From the NCBI GenBank assembly GCA_004283055.1, contig SHLP01000003.1, forward strand, positions 41,587 to 105,586: DNA of 64,000 bases. The letters are read 5' to 3'. This stretch comes from Deltaproteobacteria bacterium (GTDB taxonomy: Bacteria > Myxococcota_A > Polyangia > Polyangiales > Houyiibacteriaceae). Shown here in pieces: positions 59,640 to 64,000 of the stretch (within the stretch, counting starts at the first letter, position 1; the number at the start of each line of letters is the position of its first letter). The notes beneath the pieces are model-generated. The model ran no database searches and was not told where the DNA came from. It saw nothing but the letters and a program-made list of their open reading frames with translations. The position numbers and the translations under genes are program-made.

Positions 59640-60835
59640 GCCGTTCTTCGAAACCCGCCCCACGCAAGGAGGCCGGACCGATCGATGTCACGCTTGCGGC
59701 CACCTTGATCGGGCTGATCGCTTTTGGCGTGGTGATGGTCTACAGCGCGAGCGCGGTCTACGCGAACAACATGTTCGGAAACGGATATCACTTTCTCATC
59801 CGACAAACCGTATTCGCACTGGTTGGACTCGTCGTGCTCTTCGTTTTCGCGCACATCAACGTCGATTTACTTCGGCGCACCACGTATCCAGTCCTTTTGC
59901 TTGCCGTCCTTTTGATGATCGCGGTTGCGCTCGGCTTTGGACGTAGCGCGGGAGGTGCGACGCGTTGGTTGGCGGCGGGTCCGGTGAACGTGCAGCCCGC
60001 AGAGCTGGCCAAGCTGGCGATGATCCTCTGGCTTGCCCATTCGCTCGCGAAAAAGTCGCACCGTGTTCACACCTTCTCGATCGGTTTCCTTCCGCACGTC
60101 CTGGTCGCCGGGCTCCTCATGTTGCTCTGCCTCGCACAGCCCGACTTCGGAAGCGCGGTGATGATTGGGCTCCTGACGTTCGTCGTGCTCTTTGCGGCAG
60201 GTGCCAAGGCAGGGTACCTGCTCGGCTGTCTTTTGATAGCCCTACCGGTCGGCTACGCGACCATCGCCGCGTCCCCGTACCGAATGCGCCGTATCCAAGC
60301 GTTCTTGGAGCCGTTCGAGCACCGCCGTGGCGCCGGCTACCAAATCACCGAATCCCTGATGAGCTTTGGCTCTGGTGGTTGGACGGGCGTCGGACTCGGT
60401 GACGGCCGTCAGAAGTTGCTGTTCCTACCTGAGGCGCATACCGACTTCATCAGCGCGATCATTGGGGAGGAGCTCGGCTTCATTGGGGTGGTCCTCTTGA
60501 GCACAGCCTTTGCCTGGGTCGTCTTTCGTGGCCTCCGAGCCGCCTGGCGGGCCCATGACGAGTACGCGGGCTACCTCGCTGCAGGCATGACCCTGTTCAT
60601 TGGACTTCAGGCGTTCACGAACCTGGCCGTCGCCATGGGCCTGCTACCCACCAAAGGGCTTGCTCTTCCGTTTGTGAGCTACGGAGGTTCGTCGCTGCTC
60701 GTCAACGCCGCCGCGGCGGGCATCATCTTGAACACATCGCGCTTCGGCGCCTGGCGTCGGGAACCGCCGGCCGAGAAAGCGAAATCGGCCCGACGCCGGC
60801 CGAAGCTCCGAGCTGCTCGCGGAGGTGCACGATGA
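59636..60835 (+). CDS. ftsW: Lipid II polymerase/division protein FtsW
   Basis: ATRWLAAGPVNVQPAELAKLAMILWLA; LAQPDFGSAVMIGLLTFVVLFAAGAK; HTDFISAIIGEELGFIGVVLL; MGLLPTKGLALPFVSYGGSSLLVN. Confidence 0.97.
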   Translation: MSRSSKPAPRKEAGPIDVTLAATLIGLIAFGVVMVYSASAVYANNMFGNGYHFLIRQTVFALVGLVVLFVFAHINVDLLRRTTYPVLLLAVLLMIAVALGFGRSAGGATRWLAAGPVNVQPAELAKLAMILWLAHSLAKKSHRVHTFSIGFLPHVLVAGLLMLLCLAQPDFGSAVMIGLLTFVVLFAAGAKAGYLLGCLLIALPVGYATIAASPYRMRRIQAFLEPFEHRRGAGYQITESLMSFGSGGWTGVGLGDGRQKLLFLPEAHTDFISAIIGEELGFIGVVLLSTAFAWVVFRGLRAAWRAHDEYAGYLAAGMTLFIGLQAFTNLAVAMGLLPTKGLALPFVSYGGSSLLVNAAAAGIILNTSRFGAWRREPPAEKAKSARRRPKLRAARGGAR

Positions 60836-62106
60836 TTCAACGCATCATGGTTGCAGGTGGCGGCACGGGCGGGCATCTCTTTCCCGGTCTCGCGGTCGTC
60901 GAGGAGCTTCGTCGAAGGGTGCCCGGCCTCCAAGTGAAATTCGTGGGAACGGCCCGCGGCATCGAGGCTCGCATTCTCCCAGGGCGTGGCGAGGAGCTGC
61001 AGCTTCTCGACGTGACGCCACTCAAGGGGCAGGGCGCCGCTGCGCGGTTCAAGAGCTTCGCCCGGATTCCAAGCGCAATGAGAGAGGCGGCATCCCTCAT
61101 ACGGGACTTCGAGCCAGATCTGGTGCTTGGGGTCGGAGGTTACGCATCTGGTCCCTTGCTTCTCTCCGCTTCGCTCTCGGGAAGGCCGACGGCGCTTCTC
61201 GAGCAAAACGCATACGTCGGCATGACCAATCGAATCCTCGCACGATTCGTCGACCGTGCGTACATCGCCTTCGAGCAGACCGAACGGGTTTTTGGAGCGA
61301 GCAAATCGAGGCTGACGGGCAATCCCGTTCGACACGAATTCGTCGAGCATGCGCGCCTTGCCTTGGCCGACCCGGAAGGCTTCGAGTCGCGGGCACGCAC
61401 GGTGCTGGTCCTTGGCGGGTCCCAGGGAGCCCGCAAGCTAAATGAAGACCTGCCTCGTGCACTAGGCCGGGCCGGCCTTGCCGACCGCAATCTCCAAGTC
61501 GTCCACCAGACCGGTGAAGCGATGCGTGAGGAGGTTGAAGCGATCTATCGAGACCTCGGAATCGAGGCCAAGGTCGTCACCTTCATCGACGAGATCGCGC
61601 GCGCCTATGCAAACGCAGCGCTGGTCGTGGCGCGTGCGGGAGCCACCACCTTGGCGGAGCTCTGCGCGATTGGCCGCCCGTCCATTCTGATCCCATTCCC
61701 GTTTGCGGCCGACGATCACCAAGCCAAGAACGCCGATGCCCTGCAAGCGCAGGGAGCATCGATTTGCATCCGAGAGTCTGAGCTCGAGGTCGACCGCTTG
61801 GCCGCGCTCGTCGCCGGCCTTTTGGAGGATCCCGACCGTCGCAAGGCGATGGCACGGGCGGCGCGGAAGCACGGCCGACCGGATGCGGCCGCAGCGATTG
61901 TCGACGACATGATGGACTGGATCGGTGGCGCAGAGCCGTCCTTAGGGAACGCGCAGGAGCCCGAAAACGAGCCACCGTCCGGCGTGCAGTACCGAGGGCT
62001 TGCCGTCGCCCCGATGCTCCGACTTGGATCGCCCGAGGTGGCCCTCCGTCCCGCCACGCATCGCGCGCGCCGCCCGGTTGTCGTCGACGGGGCCGTGTGG
62101 GAGTAA
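60832..62106 (+). CDS. murG: MurG glycosyltransferase with C-terminal extension
   Basis: MVAGGGTGGHLFPGLAVVEEL; GVGGYASGPLLLSA; LEQNAYVGMTNRILARFVDRAYIAF; VLGGSQGARKLNEDLP; VARAGATTLAELCAIGRPSILIPFPFAADDHQAKNA. Confidence 0.97.
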   Translation: MIQRIMVAGGGTGGHLFPGLAVVEELRRRVPGLQVKFVGTARGIEARILPGRGEELQLLDVTPLKGQGAAARFKSFARIPSAMREAASLIRDFEPDLVLGVGGYASGPLLLSASLSGRPTALLEQNAYVGMTNRILARFVDRAYIAFEQTERVFGASKSRLTGNPVRHEFVEHARLALADPEGFESRARTVLVLGGSQGARKLNEDLPRALGRAGLADRNLQVVHQTGEAMREEVEAIYRDLGIEAKVVTFIDEIARAYANAALVVARAGATTLAELCAIGRPSILIPFPFAADDHQAKNADALQAQGASICIRESELEVDRLAALVAGLLEDPDRRKAMARAARKHGRPDAAAAIVDDMMDWIGGAEPSLGNAQEPENEPPSGVQYRGLAVAPMLRLGSPEVALRPATHRARRPVVVDGAVWE

Positions 62107-62112
62107 GCGACC

Positions 62113-63486
62113 ATGTTTCGCGGTAGAATTCGCTCCATTCACTTCGTTGGCGTGGGCGGCGTCGGGATGAGCGGCATTGCGGAAGTGCTGCTCGACTCGG
62201 GCTTCGACGTGACGGGGTCCGACCTCCGCCACAACGACTACACGCGCCGCCTAGAGAGGAAGGGCGCGAAGGTCTACCTTGGTCACAAAGCCGAGCAGGT
62301 GACCAATGCGGATGTCGTCGTGTTCTCATCGGCGGTTCCACCCAGCAATCCGGAGCTGGTCGCAGCGCGCGCGGCGGGCGTGCCCGTCATACCTCGGGCG
62401 GAGATGCTCGGTGAGTTGATGAGACTCAAAGACGGCATCGCCATCGCAGGATCCCACGGCAAGACGACGACGACGTCCTTGGTTGCCACGGTCTTACGAG
62501 GAGCAGGGCTCGACCCAACCGTCATCATCGGCGGCAAGCTCAATGCGCTCGGCTCGGGGGCGGCCAGGGGCGCCGGGGACTTGCTCGTGGCGGAAGCCGA
62601 TGAATCCGATGGCTCGTTCCATCATCTGATTCCTTCGATCGCCGTCATCACCAACATCGATCCGGAGCACCTCGACCACTACGGAAGCCTGGAGGCCGTC
62701 AAAGAGGCATTCATCGACTTTGCCAATCGGGTGCCCTTCTATGGCTTGGTGGTCGCGTGCCTCGATCACCCGAACGTTCAGGACGTTTTGCCGAGGCTCG
62801 ACAAGCGCATCGTCACGTACGGGTTTTCGGTGCACTCGGACTACCGAGCGCGCAACCCGGTGTTTTCGGGTCTCACCGTAGGCTTTGATGTAGAGCATCA
62901 CGGAAGAAGCTTGGGTCAGTTCGAGGTTCGCATGCCGGGCATTCACAATGTTCTGAACGCGCTTGCGACCATTGCGGTCGCCGACGAGCTGCGGGTTGAA
63001 CACGACCAGGTCCGTTCTGCGCTCCGCGGCTTCGAAGGTGTGCAGCGTCGCTTCTCGATTGTCGGAGAACAGAACGGGGTGACGGTCATCGATGACTATG
63101 GACACCACCCGGCCGAGGTCGAGGTGACCTTGGAGGCCGCAACGAGGGCCTATCGGTCACGAATCATCGTCGCCTTTCAGCCCCATCGGTACACTCGAAC
63201 GCGAGACCTCTTCGATGAGCTCACCCGAGCGTTCAACCAGGCCGATGTTCTATTCTTGACCGAGGTCTATGCCGCGGGCGAAAAACCAATCGAGGGGGCT
63301 GATGCGCGTCGACTCGCAGAGGCGATTCGTGCGCACGGGCATCGTGACGTGACCCTGGTAGAGGACCGAAAGGATTTGGCCGCCGCGATGGCCGAGCGTG
63401 TTCGCTCGGGGGATGTGGTCATCACGCTGGGGGCGGGAGACATCACAAGGACCGGCCCAGAGCTCCTCGAGGTGCTCCGCCGATGA
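62113..63486 (+). CDS. murC: UDP-MurNAc-L-alanine ligase MurC
   Basis: [118 protein letters not shown]. Confidence 0.97.
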   Translation: MFRGRIRSIHFVGVGGVGMSGIAEVLLDSGFDVTGSDLRHNDYTRRLERKGAKVYLGHKAEQVTNADVVVFSSAVPPSNPELVAARAAGVPVIPRAEMLGELMRLKDGIAIAGSHGKTTTTSLVATVLRGAGLDPTVIIGGKLNALGSGAARGAGDLLVAEADESDGSFHHLIPSIAVITNIDPEHLDHYGSLEAVKEAFIDFANRVPFYGLVVACLDHPNVQDVLPRLDKRIVTYGFSVHSDYRARNPVFSGLTVGFDVEHHGRSLGQFEVRMPGIHNVLNALATIAVADELRVEHDQVRSALRGFEGVQRRFSIVGEQNGVTVIDDYGHHPAEVEVTLEAATRAYRSRIIVAFQPHRYTRTRDLFDELTRAFNQADVLFLTEVYAAGEKPIEGADARRLAEAIRAHGHRDVTLVEDRKDLAAAMAERVRSGDVVITLGAGDITRTGPELLEVLRR

Positions 63487-64000
63487 ACCGACGCGCCTCG
63501 ACGAATGGTCGGAAGAAGCCTGCGCGGAAAAAAAAGCCGGCGCAGAAAAGGCCGGTCGAAAGGAAAACCGCGCCAAAGCGGCCTGCTCGAAAGAACGCGG
63601 TCGCCAAAAAGGCCAGCCGGCGAAAGACTGCCGCCGAGAAGCCGACCCGACGGTCCGCCGCGAAAAAGGTCGCTCGCGAACAGCTGACGCGCAGGGCCAG
63701 GCCGAGTGGCCGCAGCCAAAATCGGCGACGGCCTAGCGCGAAGAAGCTGCCCCAAGGCAAACCTACGAGAACCTGGCGCGAGCGAGCGGCACGGGCCCGG
63801 GAAGGGCTCGGCGAAGGTCTCCGCGCCCGGAGAGCCTGGCTTCGTCGAGGGGGGCAGGTGGCTCTCGGAGGACTGCTCGTCGCCGCCGCCCTGTGGCTCG
63901 GAGAGCAGACGGTTCGCTACGCGCAGCATGCGGAGGCGTTCGAGATTCGCGAGATCGTCATCGACGGCAACATTCAGCTCGAGGACATCGACGTGCGGGG
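63483..64000 (+). CDS. ftsQ: FtsQ/DivIB-like protein with Lys/Arg-rich N-terminus, truncated by right edge
   Basis: [37 protein letters not shown]..., then [18 protein letters not shown] and POTRA start [20 protein letters not shown]; overlaps murC by 4 bp. Absent from track because no stop in window. Confidence 0.82.
   Translation, partial: MNRRASTNGRKKPARKKKPAQKRPVERKTAPKRPARKNAVAKKASRRKTAAEKPTRRSAAKKVAREQLTRRARPSGRSQNRRRPSAKKLPQGKPTRTWRERAARAREGLGEGLRARRAWLRRGGQVALGGLLVAAALWLGEQTVRYAQHAEAFEIREIVIDGNIQLEDIDVR

Noticed and set aside
1-64000. CRISPR arrays, tRNA/rRNA genes, prophage or IS elements
   Set aside because: No regularly spaced repeats, no convincing tRNA T-arm/acceptor combinations, no transposase or integrase motifs noticed by eye; a tRNAscan/Rfam run would be decisive.

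Overview
High-GC bacterial chromosomal window with mostly housekeeping content. It looks like Myxococcota/Deltaproteobacteria (MglA-like GTPase, TPR proteins, gene style), but taxonomy is inference only. I read about 50 genes covering nearly all of the sequence. Main blocks: (i) an envelope-modification cassette of two sulfatase/LtaS-fold membrane proteins plus a GT-C-type protein; (ii) meaA-meaB-mcd with a divergent RamB/ScfR-type regulator, i.e. part of an ethylmalonyl-CoA pathway; (iii) pspA paired with a degenerate cyclase/ATPase-like protein; (iv) glpK, smc, purL/purQ; (v) thiS-thiG-thiE followed by a signal-peptidase-fold protein lacking both catalytic residues; (vi) two orphan DNA methyltransferases, one of them Dam-like; (vii) mlaE-mlaF; (viii) a FolB-cupin fusion; (ix) pyrR-pyrB, namZ and thiL; (x) a PocR-domain histidine kinase overlapping an MglA-like GTPase; (xi) a long dcw cluster, mraZ-rsmH-ftsL-ftsI-murE-murF-mraY-murD-ftsW-murG-murC-ftsQ, which runs off the right edge. 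A 10-bp-periodic MraZ operator precedes mraZ, and FtsQ carries a histone-H1-like Lys/Arg-rich N-terminus. I found no CRISPR array, rRNA, convincing tRNA, prophage or IS element. No database searches were run; family calls come from recognised motifs and remembered family sequence patterns.
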